A DNA stretch of 64,000 nucleotides, from assembly GCA_002898355.1 (NCBI GenBank), contig BEHD01000001.1, forward strand, positions 1 through 64,000, in the 5' to 3' direction. Source of the stretch: an archaeon HR01. Its GTDB lineage: Archaea > Thermoproteota > Nitrososphaeria_A > Caldarchaeales > Caldarchaeaceae. The notes beneath the pieces are model-generated. The model ran no database searches and was not told the origin of the DNA. It saw only the letters and a program-made list of their open reading frames with translations. A program made the position numbers and the translations under genes. This document shows positions 1 through 9,479 of the stretch, piece by piece (the first letter of the stretch is position 1; each line of letters starts with the position of its first letter).

Positions 1-189
1 TTAAACACAAAAAATTGATGCCTGGGTGAGGTGTAGCTCACTCTGTCGACACATAGAACAAAGCCTATCCCCGCACTATATAATACCAACAAACCTGGCG
101 GCCGTCTAGGCTATAGGGGAATCCACTGGCTAGGGAGGCTGTAAAACCGCATGATTAAGTAATCAGGGAAATTTTTAAGATTCTATAAC

Positions 190-1782
190 ATGCCAGCTTG
201 TATGGGTCGTGGGTTTAAGGTGGTGTTGACGGGAGAGACCGCCATCATGAGTGACTATGGCGGAGAGACATTGATCGGTTTCACCTCAGCCCTGCCGGAG
301 CGTTGGATTAGGGGTTTTGTTGAGCGCCGCCTATTCCCCACCAGGAGCGACTCCCAGGGTAGGATGTTTGTAGCGCCCTATTCTCTCTGCAAGGTGGAGG
401 CGTCACTGCTGGAGCATGGTTTTTCACGGGAGGAGGTGGTTATCGCTGACCCCAGGAAGCTGGATAGGGTGGTTGGGCCGGAGACCAAGGTGTTGGGTGT
501 AACGACGATGGACCCGATGGGTGTAAGCTATGGTGTCGGTGTTGTGAATTTGATGTTGAAGGCTTTGGGGTTTAAGGTGGATGGGCTGCCATATATCAGT
601 AGAAGCTTCTTCGATGTGGTGCTCCATCCAGCTGTTAGAAAGTATAGGCCTAGGATAGTTGTGGGCGGGCCTGCGGCCTGGCAGCTGGTTGATACCGGCT
701 CCCACTACCCCCTGGGTGTGGATTGTGTGTTTGAGGGGGAGTTTGAGCGTGACGGCTGGAGGCTAATTAAGATGGCTGTAGACGGTCTGACGCTTCCTAA
801 GGTCTTCAGGGGGATGCCTCCGTCGCTTGATGAGATCCCACCTATCAGGACGCCGTCGATAGGCGGTATCGTGGAGGTGAGCAGAGGGTGTGGGAGGGGC
901 TGCAAGTTCTGCACCCCCACACTTCTCAGGTGGGTGAGCATGCCCTACGGGCTTATCGAGAAAGAGATACTGCTCAACATCAGAAACGGGTCAGACCATG
1001 TAGGCCTCCATTCAGAAGAGTTCTTCAAGTACGGGAGTATGGACCCGTTCCGGCCGAATAGGGAGGCGGTTCTCTCCCTTCTTCAAAGGGTTGACAGGGT
1101 TGTGAACCGGAATAATGGTGGTAGGGATATAAGGGTAACGACCGATTTCACGACGGCTGTATCTGTTGTCGCAGACCCCAGGTTGGTGGAGCAGGCCGCA
1201 GAATACATCAACCCCGGCAACAGCTACAGCTTCATCGAGATGGGTATAGAGACTGGGAGCCCGAGGATGATTGAGATTATAATGCCTGGGAAGGTTAAGC
1301 CCTTCAAGCCTTCGGAGTATCCGGACATCGTTGTGGAGTCTGTAGGAATCCTGAACGATAACAGGTGGGTGGTCTGCGGCACCATGGTGATGAACTTTCC
1401 GGGAGAGAGGGAGGAGGACCTGATAAGAAACCTGGAGCTTGTAGACAGGCTTAAACACCATAAAGTGCTTATCTGGACCCTCCCCTTCATACCTATGGGA
1501 GGCTTAAGAAGGACCGGCTGGTCGATATTGGAGGAGATCCTCAAAGACAGCCTGAAGAAGGAGCTGCTTATGAAAGGGCTTCACAAAACATTCGAAGTAC
1601 TTCTCTCACTGAACAGGCTCCCCACCCACAACATGCGTAGCGTATTGGATAGGCTGTTATGGGGCTCTGTGGGAAGGCTGGCGATGTCATATATCGTCCG
1701 AAGAATAAACATTGAGCTGGGCCGTGTCAAAGACTTCCTCCATATGCGACATCCACCGGATAACATTATGCAGCCCGCCTAA
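190..1782 (+). CDS. B12-binding-type radical SAM protein
   Basis: Cys cluster RGCGRGCKFCTP (CxxxCxxC), radical SAM barrel-like continuation; real start may be the internal MSDYGGE. Confidence 0.85.
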   Translation: MPACMGRGFKVVLTGETAIMSDYGGETLIGFTSALPERWIRGFVERRLFPTRSDSQGRMFVAPYSLCKVEASLLEHGFSREEVVIADPRKLDRVVGPETKVLGVTTMDPMGVSYGVGVVNLMLKALGFKVDGLPYISRSFFDVVLHPAVRKYRPRIVVGGPAAWQLVDTGSHYPLGVDCVFEGEFERDGWRLIKMAVDGLTLPKVFRGMPPSLDEIPPIRTPSIGGIVEVSRGCGRGCKFCTPTLLRWVSMPYGLIEKEILLNIRNGSDHVGLHSEEFFKYGSMDPFRPNREAVLSLLQRVDRVVNRNNGGRDIRVTTDFTTAVSVVADPRLVEQAAEYINPGNSYSFIEMGIETGSPRMIEIIMPGKVKPFKPSEYPDIVVESVGILNDNRWVVCGTMVMNFPGEREEDLIRNLELVDRLKHHKVLIWTLPFIPMGGLRRTGWSILEEILKDSLKKELLMKGLHKTFEVLLSLNRLPTHNMRSVLDRLLWGSVGRLAMSYIVRRINIELGRVKDFLHMRHPPDNIMQPA

Positions 1783-1828
1783 CCAGTGGCCAGAAACGCT
1801 AGGGAAACAGGCACATCTTTGTAGCGTA

Positions 1829-1930
1829 CGGGCCCGGCGGGATTTGAACCCGCGACCCCCGGGTTAAAAGCCCGGTGCTTGAGAGATTATGATGCCATAA
1901 TCTTCTCTCTCCTGGCTGAGCTACGGGCCC
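1829..1930 (-). tRNA. tRNA-Lys(TTT) with a 29-nt intron in the 3' side of the D-stem
   Basis: Reverse complement GGGCCCG-TA-GCTC...CCGGG-CTTTTAA-CCCGG...GCGGGTTCAAATCCCGC-CGGGCCC-G; extra hairpin GAGAAGATTATGGCATCATAATCTCTCAA between GA and GC of the D-stem; mature length 73 nt. Confidence 0.9.
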
Positions 1931-1980
1931 GTTTTCTGCTGGTGAACCTGATATTTAAAAGTGGAGAAAGGGGCTGTTGG

Positions 1981-2997
1981 CTATTCTGCACCAAGCCTTT
2001 CAAAGAACATTTTGAGGAAGTCTTGGGGCTGGACCTTTGTGCATATCTCGGTGTTGGGCTGGCTCTGAACCCAGAACCTTCTCTCTATGATTGTCTGTCC
2101 CCGTGTCAGGTCTCCTTCGCATACGACGTAGACGTGCTGCATGGATGTTTTGAAGAGTGATGGCTTGACCGCCGCCGCAACAGCCATGGGGTCGTGGAGT
2201 TGCATGAACCCGAACCGCTCCACGAATTTACGTATTATTCTGGCGGCTGTTCTGGCTTCAGCCGTCCCGGCGCTGGCCAGCCTCTCCACATCCTCTCTCT
2301 TCAGGGTTGTGGCGGGGTCTGTGGTTATGTCCAGCCCTACGCAGAGGGGGTTCACACCCGACTCGAAGACTATCTTTGCCGCCTCGGGGTCTACGTGGAT
2401 GTTGAACTCTGAGACAGGTGTGGCGTTTCCGTGTCCGTAGGGTGTGAGGCCGAAGGCTCCACCCATCAATACAAGCCGGCCCAGCCTACTGCGTATCTCA
2501 GGCTCCAAAGCCAGTGTTAGGGCGATGTTGGTTAGGGGGCCGGTGGCCACCACTGTCACATCCTTCTCGGACATCAGGGTCTCTGTCAGGAATTTCACAG
2601 CCCCATCCCTCGTCTGTCTCGAAGGTTTTGGCAGGCCGGCGTCCCCCAGCCCATCTTCGCCGTGAACCCACTCAGCTGTGACGAGGTCTTTAACCAGCGG
2701 CCTCTCGGCACCCCTGTATACGGGGATGTCACCTCCTCCAACAGCCTCTAAGACTCTTAACGTGTTGGCGGATGTCTTTTCCACATGCACGTTCCCGCTC
2801 ACGGTGGTTATCCCCAGAATCTCCAGCTCGGGAGAGTTGAGGGCCAGAATTATGGCTAGGGCGTCATCTATGCCGGGGTCCATATCCAGTATAACCTTGA
2901 CCACATCCTCAAGGAGAGCTTCCCCGCTAAAAAGATTCATAGCGGGGTGTTCCCAGCTTCTGAGGGACTCGAAAAGCTTATCTACCCCCGCCTCCAA
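1981..2997 (-). CDS. Inosine-uridine preferring nucleoside hydrolase
   Basis: Motif DMDPGIDDALAIILAL, NIALTLALEPEI, EFNIHVDPEAA; start probably internal. Confidence 0.9.
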   Translation of the reverse strand: MEAGVDKLFESLRSWEHPAMNLFSGEALLEDVVKVILDMDPGIDDALAIILALNSPELEILGITTVSGNVHVEKTSANTLRVLEAVGGGDIPVYRGAERPLVKDLVTAEWVHGEDGLGDAGLPKPSRQTRDGAVKFLTETLMSEKDVTVVATGPLTNIALTLALEPEIRSRLGRLVLMGGAFGLTPYGHGNATPVSEFNIHVDPEAAKIVFESGVNPLCVGLDITTDPATTLKREDVERLASAGTAEARTAARIIRKFVERFGFMQLHDPMAVAAAVKPSLFKTSMQHVYVVCEGDLTRGQTIIERRFWVQSQPNTEICTKVQPQDFLKMFFERLGAE

Positions 2998-3014
2998 GGA
3001 GATGCGAGGCTACT

Positions 3015-3629
3015 ATGACCGAATCTAAGCCTGAGACATCGGGCGAAGTGGAGGTTGTGCCGACCGGCGCTAAAATCCTCGCAGTCGTGATGATACCTAC
3101 GATTGCGGCGCTCAACTATGTGGGCGGTGTAATTGTTGAGCTGCTGAAGGCGCCCATATGGGGTGACACCTGGGCGACTATGCTGGGCACCCTCATATCA
3201 GGCTTCTGGGTTGGAAGCATCGGAGGATTCCTATACAACATCATAATGGCCTTCACTCTCTGGGGGCTTCCAAACTGGGTTTGGGGGTTCGCCAACGTGG
3301 TTATAGCGGGCATAACTGTCATATGTGTGAAGATGGGGTGGGCTGACCTTAGAAAACCTGTGAAGCTCATCCCAGCGTTCCTACTGTTCGGCTTAGTCTA
3401 CCCCATCTTCACAACAGCTGTCTCTATAGGTTTGTTTGGTGGCGGCCCCCTCTGGAAGCCGCTCCCCGCAGCGGTATACGCCGCAACCCTCAGCTCCACA
3501 GGTAACTTCTACCTGGCTAATTACGTGCAGGCGATAAGCACCGAGATACCCGATAAAATAATCTCATTCGTCATATCCCTAGCCATAGCTTCCAGGGTTC
3601 CACGCCGGCTGGTCCTGCTGAAGAGGTAG
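3015..3629 (+). CDS. ECF transporter substrate-specific (S) component, membrane protein
   Basis: Hydrophobic multi-TM protein directly upstream of EcfT-EcfA-EcfA' genes. Confidence 0.7.
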   Translation: MTESKPETSGEVEVVPTGAKILAVVMIPTIAALNYVGGVIVELLKAPIWGDTWATMLGTLISGFWVGSIGGFLYNIIMAFTLWGLPNWVWGFANVVIAGITVICVKMGWADLRKPVKLIPAFLLFGLVYPIFTTAVSIGLFGGGPLWKPLPAAVYAATLSSTGNFYLANYVQAISTEIPDKIISFVISLAIASRVPRRLVLLKR

Positions 3630-3820
3630 GCGCCGTAAACCGGTGTTCAGCTCTGAGCTCCCTCGGCTCGCTCCTCCTCAAGAAGACAATACTCGCTGGG
3701 CGGACGCCGCTACACCTAGCAGACGGCAGGACAAAATTCCTCTATTTTATTTGGATATCGCTCCTAGCATACATCTTCTACGACTATGTTCTGACGCTGG
3801 TCTTTCTGGCGGTCAACATT

Positions 3821-4501
3821 TTGCTGGCGTTTGTGGGTAGGGTGGCCCGTCAGGTGGGGCTTCCGCTCCTTGTGGTCGTTCTGCCGTGGATGGCCCTGTC
3901 TGTCCCCATCCTCTCGCTTCCGCTCGGCTTTCCATGGAACCAGACGGTCGTATACAGGATTCAGATGCTTGGGCTTGATATACCTGTCTACCTCGAGGGG
4001 CTGGCGTGGGGTTTCACATGGCCCCTTAGAATCGGTGTGACCATCTCGGCCGCCCTCCTCTTTTACCTGACCACCCAGCAGACCGCCCTCGTCGCCATGC
4101 TCTTCAAGTTCAGGATGCCGTTCAGGTTTATTTACATGGTTGCGGCCACTCTACAGATGATACCCTTGATGGTGGACGAGGTTAGGAGTATCTACCAGGC
4201 CCAGCTCGCCCGGGGTTTGAGAACTGATGTGGGAATAATTAAAAAGCTGTGGAACTTCCTCACCCTAGTCGTACCTCTAACCCTCAGCTCGCTGGGGAAG
4301 GTTCAGACACGGGCAATAGCCTTGGAGTCGAGGGGTTTCAGCGCCCCAGTGGCCAAGACGGTCCTCTACGATATCAGGTTCAAGAGGGTTGACTATGTCT
4401 TCTTCGCATGCATGGCTGCCGCAACCGTCTATCTCGGCTTCCTCTATGTGACGGAGGGCTACTCTCCCATAGTCCACCTCAGATACCTGCTACTAGGGTA
4501 G
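3821..4501 (+). CDS. ecfT: ECF transporter transmembrane component EcfT (true 5' end lies upstream)
   Basis: ARGLRTD and ALESRGF coupling motifs; in-frame coding upstream (LHLADGRTKFLYFIW...) to about 3650 without ATG/GTG/TTG. Confidence 0.85.
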   Translation: MLAFVGRVARQVGLPLLVVVLPWMALSVPILSLPLGFPWNQTVVYRIQMLGLDIPVYLEGLAWGFTWPLRIGVTISAALLFYLTTQQTALVAMLFKFRMPFRFIYMVAATLQMIPLMVDEVRSIYQAQLARGLRTDVGIIKKLWNFLTLVVPLTLSSLGKVQTRAIALESRGFSAPVAKTVLYDIRFKRVDYVFFACMAAATVYLGFLYVTEGYSPIVHLRYLLLG

Positions 4502-4507
4502 TCTGAC

Positions 4508-5386
4508 TTGGCTGTCAGCAAGGTTCAATATCCCATATCTGTTGAGGGGTTCACATACTCATACCCATCCAAACCCTATGTTCTGAGGGATATATCCTTC
4601 AAGGTGGAGAGGGGTGAGGCTGTGGGGATTATAGGCCCCAACGGTGCAGGCAAGTCGACACTCTGTAGGGCGCTCAACGGACTCGTCCCCCACTTCTATG
4701 GTGGAAGGATGAGTGGGAGAATCTACGTGGCCGGCATGGATACCCTAAAGCACACGGTCGCCGAATTATCCACGAAGGTCGGCCTGGTCTTCCAAGAGCC
4801 TGAGACACAGCTCTCGGGTCTTGCCCTCACAGTGGAGGATGAGATAAGCTTCGGCCTATCCATGCTCGGCTATCCCAAAGAAGTAATACTTGATAGAACC
4901 CGGGAGGCCATAGAGAAGGTGGGGCTGAAGGGGCTGGAGCACCGCTCACCCTTCGAGCTCTCAGGCGGACAGCAGCAGAGGCTGGCGATAGCGACGGTGC
5001 TGGCCATGAAGCCTGAAGTGATAGTTCTCGACGAGCCTGCTGCCCAGCTAGACCCTCTAGGCAAGTCCCAAGTCTTCGACGTTTTGAGGGAGCTTCTGAG
5101 GGAGGGCTCCACGATACTCGTGGCTGAGCATGAGATTGAGGAGCTGGCCACCTTCACTCACCGCCTAATACTGCTAGATGGTGGCCGGATACTCTGTGAT
5201 GGCTCGTCGAGACATGTTCTGAGGCAGGTGGAGCGGCTCAAGTCTTCAGGTGTGGACCCGCCGTCGGTGACTGAGCTGGCCCACTTGGTTAAGACCGTGT
5301 GTAGGATGCGGTTGGAAGACTATCCCATCACCGTGGAGGAGGCTGTCGGGCTGTTCGCTGAGCTTTTGGAGGGTGGGAGGATATGA
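4508..5386 (+). CDS. ecfA: ECF transporter ATPase EcfA
   Basis: Walker A GPNGAGKST, signature LSGGQQQR, Walker B VIVLDEP. Confidence 0.92.
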   Translation: MAVSKVQYPISVEGFTYSYPSKPYVLRDISFKVERGEAVGIIGPNGAGKSTLCRALNGLVPHFYGGRMSGRIYVAGMDTLKHTVAELSTKVGLVFQEPETQLSGLALTVEDEISFGLSMLGYPKEVILDRTREAIEKVGLKGLEHRSPFELSGGQQQRLAIATVLAMKPEVIVLDEPAAQLDPLGKSQVFDVLRELLREGSTILVAEHEIEELATFTHRLILLDGGRILCDGSSRHVLRQVERLKSSGVDPPSVTELAHLVKTVCRMRLEDYPITVEEAVGLFAELLEGGRI

Positions 5387-6204
5387 TTGATGTGGAGGAT
5401 GTCTGGTATTGGTATGACCAAGATGTTCCAGCCCTCAAGGGTGTGAGTCTGAGCATTAGGGCTGGCGAGGTAGTGGCCATCATAGGGCAGAACGGCGGGG
5501 GGAAGACCACGCTGGCCAAGCATCTCAACGGCCTCCTGAAACCCCGTAGGGGAGTTGTACGTGTTAAGGGTTATGATACCAGAGAGACCCCCACCCACAA
5601 GCTCGCCTCGATAGTTGCGTATGTCTTCCAGAACCCCTCCCACCAGATATTCATGAGCACGGTCTACGACGAGGTGGCCTATGGCCCTCTACAGATGGGG
5701 CTTACTAGGACGATGGTGAATAAACTGGTGGCTTATGCCCTTGAGGTGGTCGGCCTATCACTCAACCCCCAAACCCATCCCTACGACCTGGACTATGGGC
5801 AGATGAAGCTGGTGACTATTGCGTCTGCGGTAGCTATGAACCCTGATGTCCTTGTCTTGGACGAGCCGACGACTGGACAGGACCACAGGGGTAGGCGGAA
5901 GGTGGCCGAGGTGGTGAAAAGGCTGAACAGCGAAGGCAAGACCGTCATCATAATCACCCACGACATGCGGTTTGTCACGGAGACCGCTGGAAGGACCGTG
6001 GTTATGGCCGAGGGCGTGGTACTGGCCGACGGCCCGACATCCTCCATCATGGCCGATGTAGAGCTTCTCAGCAGGGCTGCAATAAAGCCTCCCCAGACTG
6101 TCAGGCTGGCCCAGTCCCTTCGGAGCCGTGGCTTCAACATGAGTATGCTGACTGTGTCGGAGGCCTTGGAAGAGTTGAGGGCGGCCCTGGGCTGTGGGGG
6201 GTAG
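5383..6204 (+). CDS. ecfA2: ECF transporter ATPase EcfA'
   Basis: Walker A GQNGGGKTT, Walker B VLVLDEPTTGQD; ATGA overlap with upstream ATPase. Confidence 0.9.
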   Translation: MIDVEDVWYWYDQDVPALKGVSLSIRAGEVVAIIGQNGGGKTTLAKHLNGLLKPRRGVVRVKGYDTRETPTHKLASIVAYVFQNPSHQIFMSTVYDEVAYGPLQMGLTRTMVNKLVAYALEVVGLSLNPQTHPYDLDYGQMKLVTIASAVAMNPDVLVLDEPTTGQDHRGRRKVAEVVKRLNSEGKTVIIITHDMRFVTETAGRTVVMAEGVVLADGPTSSIMADVELLSRAAIKPPQTVRLAQSLRSRGFNMSMLTVSEALEELRAALGCGG

Positions 6205-7165
6205 GCCGATGGCTGAGATAGCTGTCCTGGGAAGTATCCATATGGACCTGATGGTGAAGCTGTCTAGGATACCGGCCAAGGGTGAGACAGTGATAGGTGG
6301 CAGCTTTCAGGTATCGCCAGGCGGTAAGGGCGCCAACCAGGCGGTGGCCGTCTCCAGGCTGGGAGGCCAAGTCGCTATGATAGGCCGGGTTGGCTCCGAC
6401 TTCTTCGGGGACATGCTGGTTGAGAGGCTGAAGTCTGAGAAGGTGGATATCAGGTATGTCTTCAGGGGTGAGGGGGATAGGACAGGTGTGGCGTTGATAT
6501 TGGTTGATAGACGTGGAAACAACGTGATAGCTGTGGCTTCTGGGGCTGACGAGAGCTGCTCCAAAGATGATGTGGAGTCTGCACGTGAGGCCATCTCATC
6601 CGCCAAGGTCTTCCTAACCCAGCTGGAGATACCTCTTGCAACGGTTGAGCATGCAGTATCCATAGCATATAGGGGGGAGCCTCTGGTAGTTCTAAACCCT
6701 GCCCCCGCCCGCCAGCTGCCCAAAACCCTCCTCGAGAAGGTTGACGTGATAGTTCCCAACGCTCTAGAGGCCTACCACCTCACAGGGATAAGGGTTCACG
6801 ACGTCGAGACAGCCATCAAGGCTGGAAAGAGGCTTCTCCGCAGAGGTGTGGCATATGCGCTGGTGACCCTCGGAAGAAAGGGGGTGGTTGTAGTGAGTGA
6901 GGAGGAGACCACACATCTTAGGGGTGTGAAGGTTAGGAGCGTGGATGCTACAGGAGCAGGCGACACATTCTGCGGCGCCCTAGCCTTCGGTCTGGCTAGG
7001 AAAATGAAGATACACGAGGCTGCGGAGCTCGCCAACAACGCTGCAGCCCTCGCCACAACGAAGCTGGGCGCCCAAGAAGCCATGCCCACCCTGATGGAGC
7101 TTCACAATTTCATGCTGTCCAACGGGAGAGCACGAAGACTTGGGAGACCGCTAATCCAGACATAA
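6194..7165 (+). CDS. rbsK: Ribokinase-type PfkB family carbohydrate kinase
   Basis: GGKGANQAVAVSRLGG, VDATGAGDTFCGALAFGLA. Confidence 0.9.
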   Translation: MGGRPMAEIAVLGSIHMDLMVKLSRIPAKGETVIGGSFQVSPGGKGANQAVAVSRLGGQVAMIGRVGSDFFGDMLVERLKSEKVDIRYVFRGEGDRTGVALILVDRRGNNVIAVASGADESCSKDDVESAREAISSAKVFLTQLEIPLATVEHAVSIAYRGEPLVVLNPAPARQLPKTLLEKVDVIVPNALEAYHLTGIRVHDVETAIKAGKRLLRRGVAYALVTLGRKGVVVVSEEETTHLRGVKVRSVDATGAGDTFCGALAFGLARKMKIHEAAELANNAAALATTKLGAQEAMPTLMELHNFMLSNGRARRLGRPLIQT

Positions 7166-7214
7166 CCCGGCCTTCGGTTATAACGCTTAATTATCCGGCC
7201 GCCCAATAAAAGAT

Positions 7215-8360
7215 GTGCTCGGCGAAGAGCAGTCTCTTATACTTCAGACCGCTGAGAGGATTGGGTTGCATGTGGGGCGTGAATACTGGCTCCGATGCGC
7301 ACGTGAGAAGACGGAGCCAAAGCTTCTCTGGAACGAGTTATTGAAGGCCGGCCTAACCTCCGCCGGTGTCCCGCTCGAAGGGTCTCCGGCTACCGGCCTC
7401 CTGGAGGCAGTCCTGGTTCAGGAAGGGTTGGCCAGGGCTGGTATACCCCTCCTCACATACTTGACCACACATCTCTCGAGGGAAATCATTCTAAGGTATG
7501 GTTCGAGGACGCAGTTTGAGAGGTTTGTCCTACCTACGTGTAGGAGGGGGGAGAGGATTAGCTTCTGCCTCACCGAGGCTGAGGCCGGCTCAAACACGTG
7601 GAGAATCAGGACGTATGCTAGGAGGAGAGACGGAGGCTATCTCCTATCTGGGCAGAAGACATTCATAACCGGCGCCCGCGAATCAGAATATCTCCTGGTG
7701 GTTGCTAGAACGAAGAAGTATGAGGAGGTTGAGAGGAAGAGGGACGGTCTCTCCCTCTTTGTTATGGAGACGAGGAGTGGTGGAGTGGGTTTCGAGCCTT
7801 TAAACATAGAGCTATACTCGCCTGAGACGCAGTACACGGTCTATTTTGACGAGGTTGAGCTGGGGGTGGATAACCTCATAGGTGTGGAGGGGAGGGGTGC
7901 GGACTACCTCTTCGACGGGCTGAACGTGGAGAGGACTTTGATTGCTGCATGCAGCATAGGTCTGGGAGAGTATGTCCTGAAAAGGGCTGTCGAATATGCG
8001 GGCCAGAGGGTTGTCTTCGACAGGCCCATCGGCTCCTACCAGGGGCTCCAGTTCCGTATGGCGAGGGCCAAAGCCTACCTAGAGGCGGCACGCCTCCTCA
8101 ACTACGAGGCTGCAGAACTCTACGGCAGGGGGGAGCGGGGAGGCGGGCTTGCTAACATGGCGAAGCTTGTCGCCTCCGAGGCCAGCATGGAGGCTTTCGA
8201 GATAGCTATGCAGACTTTCGGCGGCAACGCATACGACCTCTCCACAGACATCATCACCTTCTACCCCGTCATACGGCTATTCAAGACCGCGCCGATAACA
8301 AATGAGCTGGTGCTGAGCTACATCGGCCACCATGTTCTAGGCCTCCCCAAATCCTACTGA
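7215..8360 (+). CDS. Acyl-CoA dehydrogenase
   Basis: SFCLTEAEAGSNTWRI, GQKTFITGA, FGGNAYDLSTDI. Confidence 0.92.
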   Translation: MLGEEQSLILQTAERIGLHVGREYWLRCAREKTEPKLLWNELLKAGLTSAGVPLEGSPATGLLEAVLVQEGLARAGIPLLTYLTTHLSREIILRYGSRTQFERFVLPTCRRGERISFCLTEAEAGSNTWRIRTYARRRDGGYLLSGQKTFITGARESEYLLVVARTKKYEEVERKRDGLSLFVMETRSGGVGFEPLNIELYSPETQYTVYFDEVELGVDNLIGVEGRGADYLFDGLNVERTLIAACSIGLGEYVLKRAVEYAGQRVVFDRPIGSYQGLQFRMARAKAYLEAARLLNYEAAELYGRGERGGGLANMAKLVASEASMEAFEIAMQTFGGNAYDLSTDIITFYPVIRLFKTAPITNELVLSYIGHHVLGLPKSY

Positions 8361-8371
8361 GGTGGGATGCT

Positions 8372-9475
8372 TTGGATGTGTATGTGGCGGGTGTGGGTGA
8401 GATTCCATGCAGGCCAGCCTACGGAGACCTCGACTTCAGGGAGATGCTCTACACTGCCGCTAGGAAGGCGTATGAAGACGCTGGAATCCATCCCTCAGAG
8501 ATTGACGGTATAGTCTCGAGCGGTATGGATTTCTACGAGGGCATAAGCATCACGGACTCCTACACACCCGACCAAGTGGGAGGCAGGCTCAAGTTCAACA
8601 CCCTCGTCTCCAACGATTCCCTCAACGCATTCATCCACGGATACATGCTTCTCCGGACAGGACATTTCCGCAACCTCATGGTGACATGCTATGCGAAACC
8701 CTCCAACATGTTAAACTATCCGGAGGTTGTCCTCAACTCCTTCGACCCCCACGTCGTGAGGCCTCTGACCCCCCACCCATACGTTTTGGCAGCCCTAGAC
8801 GCCAGAGCATATCTATCTAGAAGCGGTGCCAGTCCCCGTGACCTTTCCCTAGTAGCCGTCAAGAACAAGAAAAACGCGCTGGGGAATACCTCGGCCGCCT
8901 ACGCCGGAGCCACAACCCCTGACGATGTGGAGAACTCGGCACCCGTCTCGGAGCCTCTCAAAAGAGGACATATATCCACCCTATGCGACTATGCGGCGGC
9001 CGTCATATTGACCACCGATAGAAGGCTTGGAAGATTTACGGTGAAGGGTGTGGGTAACGCCTTTGGAGCGTACTCCTCCGACCTCTCCTCCAGGATGTGG
9101 GGCCTGCTGGCCTGGGTCAGGCATGCGGCCCAGAAGGCTCTGAGGATGGCCGGAATAGGGAAGGTTGACTTTGTCGAAGTCTCCGAACCCTTCGCCCATA
9201 CAGAGCTTATGGCCTTGGAAGGCCTCGGGATAGATGGTGAGCCGGCCCACAAAACATTGAGGGCTGGAGGATACGACCTCGGCGGCCACCTCCCAGTAAA
9301 CCCATCAGGCGGATGTCTCGGGATGGGCTACCCACTCAACGCCGCAGGGCTCCAGAGGGTGGTCCAATCTGTCAAGGCCATGTCTAGGATGGGTTGGAGA
9401 ACATGTATGATTCTCTCCTCCGACGGCGAGGTCGTCGACGCCGGCTCAGCTGTCGTGTTGACCTCGGAGGTGTGA
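8372..9475 (+). CDS. Thiolase-family / lipid-transfer-type protein
   Basis: Thiolase fold motifs; AGGYDLGGHLPVNPSGGCLGMGYPLNAAGLQR. Confidence 0.85.
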   Translation: MDVYVAGVGEIPCRPAYGDLDFREMLYTAARKAYEDAGIHPSEIDGIVSSGMDFYEGISITDSYTPDQVGGRLKFNTLVSNDSLNAFIHGYMLLRTGHFRNLMVTCYAKPSNMLNYPEVVLNSFDPHVVRPLTPHPYVLAALDARAYLSRSGASPRDLSLVAVKNKKNALGNTSAAYAGATTPDDVENSAPVSEPLKRGHISTLCDYAAAVILTTDRRLGRFTVKGVGNAFGAYSSDLSSRMWGLLAWVRHAAQKALRMAGIGKVDFVEVSEPFAHTELMALEGLGIDGEPAHKTLRAGGYDLGGHLPVNPSGGCLGMGYPLNAAGLQRVVQSVKAMSRMGWRTCMILSSDGEVVDAGSAVVLTSEV

Positions 9476-9479
9476 CCGG

